Assembly (NCBI GenBank): GCA_963920575.1 | Contig: OY986963.1 | Coordinates: 6,796,896-6,860,895, forward strand | Length of the DNA: 64,000 bases | Direction: 5' to 3' | From: Narthecium ossifragum | Taxonomy: Eukaryota > Streptophyta > Magnoliopsida > Dioscoreales > Nartheciaceae | Shown: positions 39,474 through 51,402 of the stretch, piece after piece | Layout: each line of letters opens with the position of its first letter | Numbering within the stretch: position 1 is the stretch's first letter | Translations under genes and position numbers: made by a program | The notes under the pieces: model-generated | Database searches by the model: none | Seen by the model: only the letters and a program-made list of their open reading frames with translations | What the model was told of the DNA's origin: nothing

Positions 39474-40464
39474 GGCATCAATCGGAGGGTTCCGAAGACC
39501 GATACCAATAAATAAGGGAGAGGAACCCTAGATGGGTGGGAAGAAGGAGATGCCTGGCGTCGTCCTTCGCCTTCTCCCCGTAGTTGGATGGTTTGGAGGT
39601 CGTCGCCGCTGGCGAGGGCGATGAGATCCTGTAACGTTACAGACGGGATAGGGATAGATTTGATTCGATAGCATGGGAAAGGGTTTTTTTTTCTTAGCGC
39701 CTAAGCTCGCCGAGCAGTCACGGCAGCCCGCAGCGGACCGTGGCGCGGCGGCTTCGTTCGTTTTGGGTCCCGCGACTCTGTTGACTTAAAAATGGATTTC
39801 TTCAGGCTGCGAAGTATATTTGCTCTCCTACGGCCGGCCTCCATTCAACGGAAAAGAACGCTTAATATCATATTAGTTCCTCAGATCTTTATTAATTATA
39901 TATATTAATTCTTAAAATTCTAATAATATTAAAATAGTTCTGAAATTAACAGATAACATCAAAACTGACCTGACCGTATGGTTAAATTGGGGGTTCTCTC
40001 TAGGTCATACCGTCGATGCACCTCATACCGTCAGTACCATTGGTTAGGATTTATTGAATTCAATCCAATGTGCAGATGATGCCAAGCCATTGGGTAGTGT
40101 TGTAATCCCGTCCATCGGCAGTGTTCTACCAATGGATTAGATCAATCAAATGATACATCACTACTGATTTGATCATTGATATATTCAATCGGTAATGAGA
40201 TACCGATTAATTGATTTAGTCCATAGGTAGAATTATATCAATCAATCGGTATTTCACTATCGATTCGAGCGCATGTGTAATATATATGCTCTGATCATGT
40301 ACATAAATCATTGCTCTAATTAAAAAGCCAGAGAGATCCGAATTGTCACGCCACACACAGAGATGATCTATAGAAGTCAAGATGATATATAACATCATGC
40401 TTTATAGTGTGATTTTTGTCTCTGTTGGTGGTGGTGGCCGGAGGAGGAGAGCAAGGAGATAAAG
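39474..40464. other. Divergent intergenic region IRE1 / PILS pseudogene
   Basis: About 990 bases separate the two start codons. The first 300 bases form the GC-richer IRE1 promoter and leader. The rest is AT-rich and contains copy 2 of the MITE-like family. No ER-stress cis element (ERSE) could be confirmed by eye. Confidence 0.5.
40030..40310. mobile_element. Dispersed MITE-like repeat, copy 2
   Basis: Contains ccatcggcagtgttctacc, atggattagatcaatc and caatcggta, and ends gcgcatgtgtaat...catgtacataaatca. Its right end complements the left end of copy 1 (TGATTT...GTACATG...CATGCGC). The left end is truncated or diverged. Confidence 0.45.
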
Positions 40465-40871
40465 ATGGCATTTTGGTATATGCTGGTGGTGGCAGCGACG
40501 CCGTGCCTGCAGATCTTGCTCATAGCTTCTGTCGGCGCATTCTTATCGTCTGGCTATTGCAACATCCTCACGCCTGGTGCTCTCAGAGACGTCAACAAGG
40601 TTATACCATGCAAGATCTCTTTGTTTCTCACACTCCATGATGCATGATGACTCCTCCCGGCCTCAACAGGTGGTCTATGTTGTCTTTGGTCCATCTCTCA
40701 CGGTAGCAAGCCTGGCAAAGACTGCCCTCCATAGTCCCATCTCTTGGTAAGGTGCTAGCATACTTTCTTTCCGGATGATTAGTTGAGTTTTTGGGCTGAT
40801 TGATGAAGTTAATATATACAGGTCGTATATGTTTTCTTTGTTTTTGTTCTCATAATTAAGGTGGTTTATGC

Positions 40872-41628
40872 TGTAGGGATCTTGGTGTATAGATGTTACT
40901 CAAATCCTAAAATGTCGGCACGACAAGAAAAGCAAGACAGAGAAAAACAAACCAAACCAAGAACACTAAGATTTATGTGGAAAACTTTTTAGCAAATAAT
41001 TGAGAGGAAAAACCACGAGGCGGAGGAGGATTTCACTATAATTGAAGGTGGATTACAAGGGTTCTTCTAGTGGAGAACAAAACCTCTCTCTCTAGGGTTT
41101 AAAGCAATAAGATGATGACCTAAAAAGATCTCCAAAACTCTATTTATAAGCCCCAAGTTAATTAGGATCAGAATTAATCCTAACCGTCCAAAAAACCCTG
41201 TCTACAGTGTTCGGATCGATCCAGAGTAGGCTTGGATCGATCCATTGTGTGACGGCCACACCAGTCCTTTGTCAACAGGTCTGGATCAATCCACAATAGG
41301 TTTGGATCGATCCAGATTTGGGTTTGGATCGATCCAAAGTGAGTTGGATCGATCCATTGGGTGTTGCTGCAATCCACGTCTCTGGAAACTGGGTATGGAT
41401 CGATCCACTGTGCAAACCTGTAATCACGTTTGTGAGAGGCCTTCTGGATCGATCCAACCAGGTCCGGATCGATCCATCTTCAACTTGGATCGATCCCAAA
41501 TTCTCAGATTTGGTTTCCACGTTCCTTTTCTTCATAGCTTCTTCTTCTCCTCCTCTTGTGCAGCATCTAGTTGTTCTACGCAACTGGATCCCATTTGTTG
41601 AGGTCTCATGAGGAGAGAAACCCCAACA
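40872..41628 (-). mobile_element. Solo LTR (copia-like) inserted in PILS exon 3
   Basis: 757 bp, from tgtagggatc to gagaaaccccaaca, flanked by perfect tatgc duplications (40867-40871, 41629-41633). On the minus strand it starts TGTTGGGGTTTCTCTCC, a copia-style LTR start, so the element lies antisense to the PILS gene. It has no coding capacity. It carries an array of GGATCGATCC palindromes. Confidence 0.9.
41213..41496. repeat. Array of ten GGATCGATCC-type palindromes
   Basis: Perfect ggatcgatcc starts at 41213, 41234, 41304, 41326, 41346, 41397, 41446, 41466 and 41487 (the last ends in ccc), with one variant ggatcaatcc at 41283. Adjacent spacings are 21, 21, 22, 20, 20 and 21 within clusters, and 49-51 between clusters. 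Confidence 0.93.
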
Positions 41629-41915
41629 TATGCCTGTGAATGTCGGAATTACGTTCTTGATCATCTGCGTGCTTGGTTGGATTGCAGTAAAGATCTTGAA
41701 ACCACAGTAGCACCGTGAAGGCCTTACCATTGCAAGCTGTTCTACCGGTAATGTATGTTGCCAACTTTTGATTGAAAATTTACATCAGTTTTGCTGTCCA
41801 TTTTGAATTTATAGTATGGAGTTTGGAATTTGGATGTGTCCATGGCAGGGAACTTGGGCTATCTTCCGCTGATGATTATCCGACCAATCTGCGACGAGGA
41901 CGGTAGTCCCTTTGG

Positions 41916-41929
41916 AGAGTCCAGAGTCC
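41916..41929 (+). repeat. 7-bp tandem duplication causing a frameshift in PILS exon 4
   Basis: agagtcc is present twice in a row. Compared with the intact copies this exon is 129 instead of 122 nt. One copy fewer gives back the family reading frame with GLSYVSLSM downstream. Confidence 0.9.
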
Positions 41930-42850
41930 GGCAGTTGCAGAGACTGGGGACTCTCCTACGTATCGTTATCTATGGTGGTAAAGAAATCACGACCTCCAAT
42001 AACACACCAAATGTGCCAAGTTTTTAGATATCATGTTCATTCTCTGGAGATATACCTACAGTCTCATGCAAGAGAGCGGTAGATTGTATGAAAAGCTCAG
42101 AAACATTGATGGGTCCTCAAAGACGCTGGAAACTGATTCGGATGAAAGAGGAATAGACCAAGTACTCAAAATAGATGTCAAAGAGCCCAGTGGTAGTCAT
42201 GAGGACTGTTCAAAAGCTGAGATTGTGAGTCTTAGTCCTGTTTTTCAATGTTTTCTGGTTGTATTCCAGGTTTGGATATGTTTAAATATATGCCTAAATC
42301 TTACTTCATGTTAACAGAAGCAGAAAATCTTTGATTATAAATATCAAGAACAAGCTGATTAAATAAGCTTGATATATGCATCGATCATCCAAATCACTTG
42401 TTTGGTTGTTGAGACACTAGCAAATGTGTAGTTCTTGTATGTACACGTTTGATCTTCTTTGAATTACCGTGATATATAACCAAGTAGAATGCAATAGATA
42501 TAAGAAGCCTTGGTACCCTCTCAACTCCAGCAGCATTTTTCCCATAGTGCAAATAACTGCAACCCATAGATTAGGAGGCCGACTTAAGAACAAACACACA
42601 TATAGGATTTAGTAAGAAATGCTAGCTGAATTAAATTCATGGTACGTTATATATATATCATATATGCAAAGCACATCAATGAAGAAATTAACTAAACATG
42701 TGAGCATAAAGATTGAAACTAACTCCATTGAAAAGCCACTGCGTCACATATGGGTCTTCTCCAACTGGGACGCTTTAGGAAAAGTTAAGAAACCAGGAAT
42801 GATAACATTTCAAAATTGAAAAAATAAGAATAGTTGCAGCGGATTTCATG

Positions 42851-44230
42851 TTTTTTTTTTTTTTTTTGATGAGTTGAGCCCGAAGGCTAAAGCAAAACAT
42901 TACATTACATTAGACCATTCAGCATCTCCATCCCGTCCACACAGGTCCAAACAAGAGGAGACCTAGAGTGGCGACAGAAACGAGCGACAGAGTCCGCTCT
43001 AGCATTAGACTCTCTAGAAATATGGAGAAAAAAGATACAATCAAAATCCAAGGCATGCAACCACACATCCTTGGCCACTCCCTCAACCCCTCTCGGCCAC
43101 AACCTGGCACTATTCAAAATACGAACCACATCAAGCGAGTCCGACTCCACAATCAAGCTTCTAATCCCACGATCGCTGACCGCCACTAAAGCATGGTTGA
43201 TGGCTGCCATTTCTCCTTGAAGAACAGATCCAACATCAATAGGAGCACCACAAATCCACCCCAAACTACCATCCTCAGCAAGGCCTACGATCCCATAACC
43301 TGCGATGCCGGAACTGGGATCAACAAAAGCATCAACACGCACCAAGTGAGAACCCCTCCTCCGTTCAACCAGGTTCCCCGGCTCAAGTAGGTCGCCGCGA
43401 ACCTCGTTGACAAGTCTTCTAACCCTATACGCGACCGCCAAAGCCGATTCTCCCTCACCTTCGAAGACAATACCATTCCTATCACGCCATATTTCCCAAC
43501 AAGCAATGGCCAAAAACCTCCTCTGTATCTTCGCCTCCCTCCGCCCGCTAGATCCCACAATGAACTCCATCACCTCGCTAGGATCCCAAGCCGGAAAACT
43601 AATTCCTTCCATATCCGACACAATATCCAAAACTTCCCTGAAAAAACCGCAGCCAAACAGGGCATGGATGATCGTCTCCGGTTCGCAACCACAACGAGGG
43701 CAATTGCGATCGGAAACAAGACAAAGCCGCCATAAAGAATCTCGAACTGCAAGCTTCCCTCTAAGTGCACGCCAAATGAACTGTTGCACCCTAGGGCCAA
43801 CTTTTAGCCTCCAAACATTAGCCCAACTTTCATCAGTCACACGCTCTCTAAGCGCACGACCAACCTTCTCCTGTAACAACATAAGATATGCCGAAGAGGA
43901 GGTGACCTTCCCTGTGGGACTAAAACTCCATCGAGCCACATCTCCTCTTGAGCAAACCTCAACAGCAAACAGACAATGGGCTAACAGAGGGTGACAAATC
44001 TGAAGGACTCTATCCCTGTCCCAGTCTCAGCCTTGCAGCAAGGAGCCAACAACCATGTCATCAATGCCAGCAAACACATCGAAGAAGGTGGGCCAACGAC
44101 TAAGAGAAATCTCGGAGCACCAAACATCTCGCCCAACTGAGACGCCACTGCCCACTCCAATCGACCAGCTCATGCTAACATGAGGAACAAGAAGCTGTAA
44201 AACTAGAGCTTGCAAAATAACTAGTTGTAA
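42851..44230 (-). mobile_element. 5'-truncated LINE (non-LTR retrotransposon) 3' end
   Basis: The minus-strand frame encodes the end of a LINE ORF2: a zinc-binding stretch (LVSDRNCPRCGCEPETIIHALFGC), then an RNase H-type domain (VDAFVDPSSGIAGYGIVG, EMAAINHALVAV, LIVESDSLDVV, SRESNARADSVARF), ending at 42905. A run of 17 T at 42851-42867 is the poly(A) tail seen from the other strand. Upstream, GSGVSVGRDVW (44.1 kb) continues in the same frame but is cut by a TGA at 44027-44029 (SLLQG then stop). The reverse transcriptase is missing, so the copy is dead. Catalytic Asp and Glu residues remain visible. Confidence 0.88.
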
Positions 44231-44424
44231 AGCTAGAACTTGTAAAATTAAAAAAAAAAAAAATCAGTCAAGACACCAAAAGCTCAAGAGCTGATACTAA
44301 TAACACCCTCACCCAGTGTAAATCAGGAACAACTCAATAGATCTAAAGTATTATCAAGCCACACCCGATCAAAACCTCACTCCGTCAACCCAAAACACCA
44401 TTGCCCACGAGATCTGAAAAAATT

Positions 44425-46061
44425 TGATGAGACATGAAAAGTACATAAATTAACCCTTTAATTTACCTTTATTAGTCTTTGAGCAAGGAATTTCTAATAA
44501 TTTTCATGGTATTTCAGTTACAAGAGCCCTCAACAAGAGTCATATCAAGTTTAGAGCGTAAACGAGCCTATTCGAACACATTTAAGTACATGGGTCAACT
44601 TCAAATATTAAACTGTACCTACTTAGGAAGAATCAAATGATGTGCCATATATTATTGGAAAGCTCTAGAAGTCTAGTTTCTAGAGAATTTTACAGTTCAT
44701 GATTATGAGTTTCTTAAAGGAAGTTATGACATTTTTGGTACCAATGCGCAGTGCTGAGAAAGAAGTTGAAATTTTCATGAAGAATTAAAACATCTATCTT
44801 CACATCATATGAAGATCGATCTTCTTTGTGCAGGAACAATGGCGGAGAGCAACAATTCAAAAGATCGATCTTCTTCATGACGCAACCAACTACGAGATGA
44901 AAAGATGGATCTAAAGAAGAAGATCGATCTTTCCGTACCAGGAGGGCAAAATGAAGAGCTCAGATGTAATCCGAAGGGGAGAAGCTTGAGAACTATAAAT
45001 ACCAAACTTAGGGCTCTTATTAGAGGATTCTCTTGAGTGGTTGGAGGCCAAGGAAATGGGCAACCCTAGCTTGGGAAAGAGGAGAGCTCTCACCTCCAAG
45101 GGAAGGGATTGAAGAAGAGAAGGATGATCCAACTCTCCTCCACATCTCCAACCTTGAAGATGAGTAGCTAACCTCCTATTTTAGTGGAATAGCATGATGT
45201 TTTAGGTTTTATTTGTAGTTTTCTTTGGATTTTGATGTTGTAATCCCTATTGAGACAATAATTGTATGGATCTATACTTACTTTCTCATCTTTGTAGTTG
45301 GATTCTAATGTTGAATGGTGGATCTCATTCTATTGCGTATGCTAGACTATTATATTTGGATGATGTTTGTTGATATTCCCCAATGAGTAGGCTATGCTAG
45401 AACCATGATCACTTGTGTTGAAAGGAGTATTGACTCTAGATTAGAGCTTGTAGGTGCTAGAATCACCCCAATCCACACCTAGCCTAGCCTCCATTCCATC
45501 TTTTATAGTGTATTGGATGCGAGGTGTTAGAACCACCTCGATCCATTATCATGTTCCATACAACCCAATTCCTTCTGACGAGACGATCCTAACCCGATCT
45601 CTCGTTAGCGATGATCGGAGTTAATCCATCGATCGTTGACTTTCTAGTATACACCTTTTGTAACGGATAGTCCTTACCCGGTTATTCGTTAGCGACAACC
45701 TTTGTTAGTAATAAGGTAGTCTACGTTGTAGTGCCTCGATAGGATTGCACATCTTGATCCATTAGAAAGCTACGGTTGAGCCTAATCCGGATTGAGATTC
45801 CTTAGGACCTCTTTCTATCCATTGAATCATTTACTTGCTTTCTTAGTTTCCTTATCATAAAACCCAAAAACCATTTCTTTTATTATCCTTGTAGGAATAC
45901 TTAGATTGAGGTTAGTAGTTTAATTGTTTCCATACGCATTCCCTGTGGATTCGACTAGGTCTCACCGCTAGCTACCCCAAAAGTAGTTAGTTAGTAGTTC
46001 GATTATAAATTTATAATTTTGATCGGGCGCGTTAAGCTGTGACACTTTTCGTGCCTTATCA
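44425..46061 (+). mobile_element. Solo LTR, Ty3/gypsy (Tat/Athila-like 3' end)
   Basis: 1637 bp from tgatgagacatgaaaag to ttcgtgccttatca, with a 4-of-5 target duplication (aaatt / aaatc). Near the 3' end cattccctgtggattcgac resembles the LTR end of Tat/Athila-type elements. Three GATCGATC copies (44813, 44862, 44922) lie in the first third. It shares its 5' end with the fragments at 26753 and 38664. It lies inside the former PILS intron or deleted exon region. Confidence 0.65.
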
Positions 46062-46099
46062 AAATCTAACCCCAAACACTAGACACCCCCATCCACCCC

Positions 46100-46903
46100 A
46101 AATTGAGACAACTAAAGCTCCAAAAAAAGTTCCATAAAGAGCGCAATCTTCATGAGATAATGAGGAGAAGAAGTACAATGAATACATTGGGGTCGGATCC
46201 AACGCAATAGCTCACAGCTCCGAGATCTAACGCCGAGATCTAGGGTTCCACTGTTCCAAGAGCTCTAAACGAGAGATAGGAGTGATTGAGAGGAGTTGCT
46301 TCTCGGACTGAGGACAGATGTGAGTAGTAAATACTCTCTAACGGAGTAGAAAACTGATGAGAAAGAGAAATATGGATCAAAATGATGCTTAGTATCTTTG
46401 GGTTTTCTTGGATCTGTAGAAGGGTCCTCAGACCTGCAGTGGAACGACGACCGTAAGATAGAGGGTGGGGCGGAGAGAAGGGGCTTCAATGGCGTCCGGA
46501 GTGGATTGACTGATGTGACCTCGGGTTTCACCCACCGGAGAAGAGTTGGGGTTTCATCGCCCGGAGTGGATCGACTACGAGAGAGAGAACGAGGTGGCGA
46601 GAGAGAGAACGAGGAGAAGCGGCTTTGATGGTGGATGCTTGGGGGTGGTGAGGGTAATGGCAAAGGGATGGAAGCATTGATACATGCGTTGGGGACCGTG
46701 CAGTGATAACGGGTTCACAGGAGGTGCACCGCGGAGGTGCATCACATGAAGCGGCCATTTCATACAATGCATGATTTGGCCAAAAAAAATGCATCGTGCG
46801 GTACATACATCAACCGCTGCAATGGGTGAACCAAACACAAGATCGATCTCTAAGGGTGCATCGCGCGCGCGATGCATCTGATTCACCCCAACGAAAGTGC
46901 CCC
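46100..46903. mobile_element. DNA-transposon-like segment truncating PILS exon 7
   Basis: The right end reads gggtgcatcgcgcgcgcgatgcatc...ccccaacgaaagtgcccc and stops where PILS-like coding resumes (ttatagctggagagactgc). The terminus with an adjoining tta resembles PIF/Harbinger ends, but the expected left inverted end was not found. Open frames here are Arg/Ser-rich without domains. Confidence 0.4.
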
Positions 46904-47595
46904 TTATAGCTGGAGAGACTGCACTTCTCAGAGTAATTCAGGATTGGATGACATTACTTGGGTAATTGTTCTCTTGCACTTCAACCATTCAGATGGCCTT
47001 CATTTGTTCTATAGTGATCACTTGGATGTAGAGATGGATTACCACCTAGCAGTGCTCTCATTCTAGGCGGAAATCTAACTCAAGGTAAACTGATTTCTTA
47101 GCCAAGATGCTCATGAAACTACACCAGAATTATATTCTACCGGAAATTATTGTATCCTGTGGACACAACCAGGCCTGCGCAAGCTGACGGTGAGCCTATC
47201 AGCAATTGTTGCGATCATGGCTGTGCGGTATGTGGCACTTCCAATCGCCGGAATTGGGGTTGTTAAAGCAGCAGGTGGACTTAGGCTTCTCCCCCAGGAT
47301 CCCTTATTTGCTCATGTTCTACTGTTGCAGTTCTGTCTCCCTCCAGCTGTGTCTATTGGTATGAAGAAATCTTTTGAGCATGGAACTTATATATATTCCT
47401 AGATGCCAATCATCTGCTGAACTTTCTTAGCAAATTCAATGCTCATACCTCTGAATTCATTGCAATCTAGGTACTATGGCTCAACTTTTTGACGTCGCCC
47501 GAGAAGAGAGGTCAATAATCCTCCTATGGAGTTACTTAGTTGCAGCTATTGCAATTACTATCTGGTCAACAATTTTCATGTGGATCCTATTTTAG

Positions 47596-48020
47596 TTCCT
47601 ATGCTACTTTCATTACTGTTGCTGTATTAGTATCTCAATGAAGATATTCATTTTTCCATGCAACCTTGGGGAGAAGCAAAAAAAAATCCTAAACTTGTTG
47701 ATTTATCTTCTTGAATTCGATGCAATCGAACCAGATAGAAGAAAAAAAATAAAGATAAGCGAAAAGAGATCAAGGAACATGAGTTACTTCAGGAAAAAAA
47801 TTCTGCCTCAAAAGTGCAGCAATAATCTTACCATAATATGTACTTCACCTATACTAAGCAACAAAGCATGCTCTTCTCTCACATCTATGCAGTACAAGAA
47901 CTGACTTCACTAGCAGAGGAAGAAACAAATAGCTGCATTATTTTCTAAGTAGTAGTAAAGTAGAACTTCTGCCAGCTGATGATTGTAGAGGACACAATGT
48001 TCACAAGCAAGTCCAGATTT
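47596..48020. other. Tail-to-tail spacer between PILS pseudogene and PILS copy B
   Basis: 425 AT-rich bases between two convergent stop codons; nothing further recognised. It would hold both 3' UTRs if the pseudogene is transcribed. Confidence 0.5.
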
Positions 48021-50323
48021 CTAGAATAAGAGTGACATAAAAACCGTCGACCAGACTGTAACTGCAACTGCAGCGATCAAATAAGTCCAAAGGAAGATCA
48101 CAGAGCATTCTTCTCGACCAACATCGAAAAGTTGAGCCATTGTACCTGAATACTTAAACTTCAGTATAGATTCTCAGCTAAGATAATGAAGAAAAACTGC
48201 ATAAAAAGGATTGAGTTACTAGCAACCATTGAAAGATGATTGCCATTCACAGTCAACTAAACAAAATTTACAGCAGATGCTTTTGTACCGATACTTATGG
48301 CAGGGGGGAGAGCAAACTGCAGCAATAGGACATAGCCGAATAAGGGATCTTCGGGGAGGAGTCCGAATGCATCTGCTGCTTTGTAAACCCCAATCCCGGC
48401 AATCGGAAGGGCCACATACCTCACAAACACAACTGCTGCTATCATTGAACGCTTTATACTGGATTTGTGCAGGCCTACTTGCATTTACAAAAGCATAAAA
48501 GTTCATAATAAAAAAAAACAGAATTTCTGATACATTTTGAAGAGCTCCTCATTCAGCAGAGTAGGAAGATAAGTTTACCTTCAGTTAGATTTCCACCTAG
48601 AATTAGAATGCTGCAAGGTACCGCAGCATCCCTACATTGAAACAAGAAGAAAATCAGGCTACTTTGTGATCTCCTTAACATATCTTCAACTAATATGTCC
48701 AGTTAAAATATGAGAGCAATTACCCAAGTACTTCGGAGGAATCTTGAATTACTCTAAGAGGGGCATTTTCTCCAATTATGAGTGATTTTAACGGAGGGAT
48801 CACACCGAAGACGAAGCCAACAATCTTCCACACCAAAAATATGCCTTAAAACTAGCTGTAAATTGCCCAATAACTATTTCACATGAAAAATGAAGTTTCT
48901 GTCTTGTCATAAAAGAAAGACAATACCGAAGCAAGAATTGGTGGTGTCATCAATTCCTCCACAATCTTCTGAAAAGCACCTCTAATCTTTTCCCAAATAT
49001 GCACTTCTCCGCGGGACAACAGAGGTGCAACCTGCATATAGTAGCATTCTGACTATTTCATGAACAGTTAAGGAAAGAGCTTATTGTTCTCCACATAATT
49101 TTCTGCTCCCCAATTTTTTGTTGAAATTTGAATCTGATACTAAAAACTTCATACTACACGCAGAGGTTTCGCTAGCAACAATGAGCTCATCATGCAACCA
49201 CAAACATGTTCTTAGATCTAATGCCAAAAAAGAGACTGGTAGACTTACAATTTTATTTTCTTCGCCCTCCTTATCATAATAGCCTTCTCCAGCTTCTTCT
49301 GTCTTCAGTGCATGGCCTTCTCCTTCATCTGAATTGCTTTCCGACGAATTCAAAGAGGCATCACCTGTTTTGGTCTCTTTACATGAAAGACTACTCTTTT
49401 GCATAAGACTATAGGTGTGTGTCCATATGAAAACAGCTCCAAGCTGCATAAACATGAAAAACATGCATGTTGTATGGAATAGCAAGTAAAAAGAAAGATG
49501 AACTAAGAGCTTCAGTGACACAAGAATAATGCCACAGCCTCACTATAATAAATATCAGTAATTTCTTTGTGCCAAATTGAACTGAAGAGTTGGCGATACC
49601 GTCATAGATAAGGAAACATAAGAAAGACCGGTTTCTTTGCATTTACTAGGGTCCCCAAATGGGCTGCCATTCTCATCACACATCGGCGGAACAAGTATCA
49701 AAGGTAGAGTGCCCAAATTCCCTAAAATGAAATAGTGATTGGTGAAGGTACTGAGACAGATTTCAAGAGATACCACCATATTCAGACTACTAATCTTTAA
49801 AACAAAGTGACAAGATAAGCTACCTGCAGAGCAGCAAGCAATGACAAGGTCTTCAAGGTGGCGCTCCGGTCTCAAGATCTTTACAGCAATCCACCCAAGA
49901 ATTGCTCCAATGAAGAACGTAAGCCCAATGTTTACAGGCATAAACCACCTTATATCAAAATTAATGAAACCTTCTTAAGCTTGACATGATTCAGTACTCT
50001 ATCAAGTTGAAACTTTTTCGTGTTAGCTCACCAAGAGATGATGTCTTGGAGGGTGACAGTCCTTGCAAGGCTGGTGAACACGAGGGCCGAAGAGAACACA
50101 ACGTACACAACCTGTCACCGGCCGAGATGCATTTTTGAGTCACGGGCGAACCATTTATGCATAATGCAGCGCACAAAAGAGATTTGACCTTGTTGATGTC
50201 TCTCAATGCATTCGGCGTAAGAATGTTGATATACCCGGATGCTAAGACTGCGCCAAGGAAGCTTATAAGCAAGATTTGCAGAACGGGCATGGTTGCCACC
50301 ATGAAAAGAGACCAAAACGCCAT
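48021..50323 (-). CDS. PILS: PIN-LIKES (PILS) auxin transport facilitator, copy B, 10 exons, 408 aa
   Basis: PILS proteins sit in the ER membrane and lower nuclear auxin signalling by intracellular sequestration (known). Exons (minus): 50323-50189, 50111-50032, 49948-49824, 49721-49600, 49443-49249, 49031-48927, 48824-48724, 48631-48579, 48474-48289, 48145-48021; 1227 nt, all in frame. The N-terminal half has helices starting VLQILLISFLGAVLASGY, then WWFMPVNIGLTF and the signature LVPPMCDENGSPFG. A hydrophilic acidic loop (exon 5, SNSDEGEGHALKTEEAGEG) divides it from the C-terminal half, which has IVGFVFGVIPPLKSLIIG, SILILGGNLTEG, VRYVALPIAGIGV and the end TMAQLFDVGREECSVIFLWTY. The leader contains a GAA run just before the ATG. 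Exon 8 is DAAVPC where copy C has DGTIPC. Confidence 0.93.
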
Positions 50324-50332
50324 CTTCTTGTT

Positions 50333-50377
50333 CCTCTTCTTCTTCTTCTTCTTCTTCTTCTTCTTCTTCTTCTTCTT
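50333..50377. repeat. (TTC)n microsatellite in the leader of PILS copy B
   Basis: About 14 TTC units ending 10 bases from the start codon of copy B; read on the gene strand this is a GAA run in the 5' leader. Adjacent to the initiation site, it could vary between individuals. Confidence 0.9.
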
Positions 50378-51272
50378 TCTCTACCTGAGAGTTTCACAAG
50401 CTTAATTAGTGTTGCAGACCAGTTCTGATTTCGAAGGCGAGCTCTTGCAGGAAGATGCTCTCATATTAAATCAATCGATCGACAGAGAGATTTTTCTTAG
50501 AATGATGTGCACGTACGTAGCAGTTGCAAGTAAACATCCTGTGGCCATGGAAAGCTGTGTTGTGGTCAATCGACACATGAAACTGTGCATGACTTAATGC
50601 TGGAGATCTAAATTATAAGAAGGATCTTAAAAGCTAGGGAGCCATCATGTCAGAAGTCATGAAGGTCAGTAGGTCACCTATTGAATCATCCCTATCAAAG
50701 AAAGCTAGCTCAAAATGTTAAATAATTAATCACCAAACTATTGAATGCATGGAACCGGATGCGAAAGGAATGGTGATTGAGACCTCTAACAGTTCTGCAG
50801 AAAAAAAATAAAATAGATTACATGGCAATTTATTGACCTTGCCGAATCAAGATAAACCAATGCATAAATACATGTCTAAGTACCTTTTCCTCACAGAAAC
50901 AAACCACTGAAAGGCAACAAAAAAAAAAGACCCTTTAAATTAAAGATGGCATAGCCCAAATTTGAAGGGAATAAAAGAAAAACCACAGGAAAATACAAGA
51001 ACCTTAAAAGTTAGATATATAGCATGGCAAAGAAATTAAGAAAGCATAAAACCTCAAAATACTGAATCTAGATATTTTGGTTTTAGGGGTCAAAAGTATG
51101 CATGATTACCAATGATTTTAAATTACTTACTTGCTCCTAGATTCTTTAATCACAAAATAGAAAAACAAATGCAGAGGTTTACAGTACCTTGGGCTTGTTT
51201 GTTCTTCAAGCTTTGGTGGACTGATGGTGAACCTCAGCTTCTTCACTTATATAGATTTTTCGTTATACCCAT

Positions 51273-51402
<130 letters not shown>

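Larger units (their letters stand above)
40465..47595 (+). pseudogene. PIN-LIKES (PILS) auxin-carrier pseudogene broken by insertions
   Basis: Remnants align exon by exon with the two intact PILS copies downstream. Exon 1: 40465-40599 (135 nt, MAFWYMLVVAATPCLQILL). Exon 2: 40670-40746 (77 nt, one codon short). Exon 3: 40861-40871 plus 41634-41747, exactly 125 nt once the solo LTR and one TSD copy are removed, but with an in-frame TAG at 41708. Exon 4: 41849-41977, 7 nt too long through a tandem duplication. Exon 5 remnant: about 42030-42224 (YTYSLMQESGRLYEKL). Exon 6 not found. Exon 7: only its 3' part, about 46904-46973. Exons 8 (47032-47084, 53 nt), 9 (47173-47358, 186 nt) and 10 (47471-47595, 125 nt, stop TAG) have exactly the normal lengths. 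A LINE, an LTR and other repeat DNA fill 42.85-46.9 kb. No full carrier can be made, though the 3' exons are surprisingly clean. Confidence 0.9.

Noticed and set aside
43407..43994. 195-aa plus-strand frame
   Set aside because: Exact antisense shadow of the LINE zinc-binding/RNase H frame.
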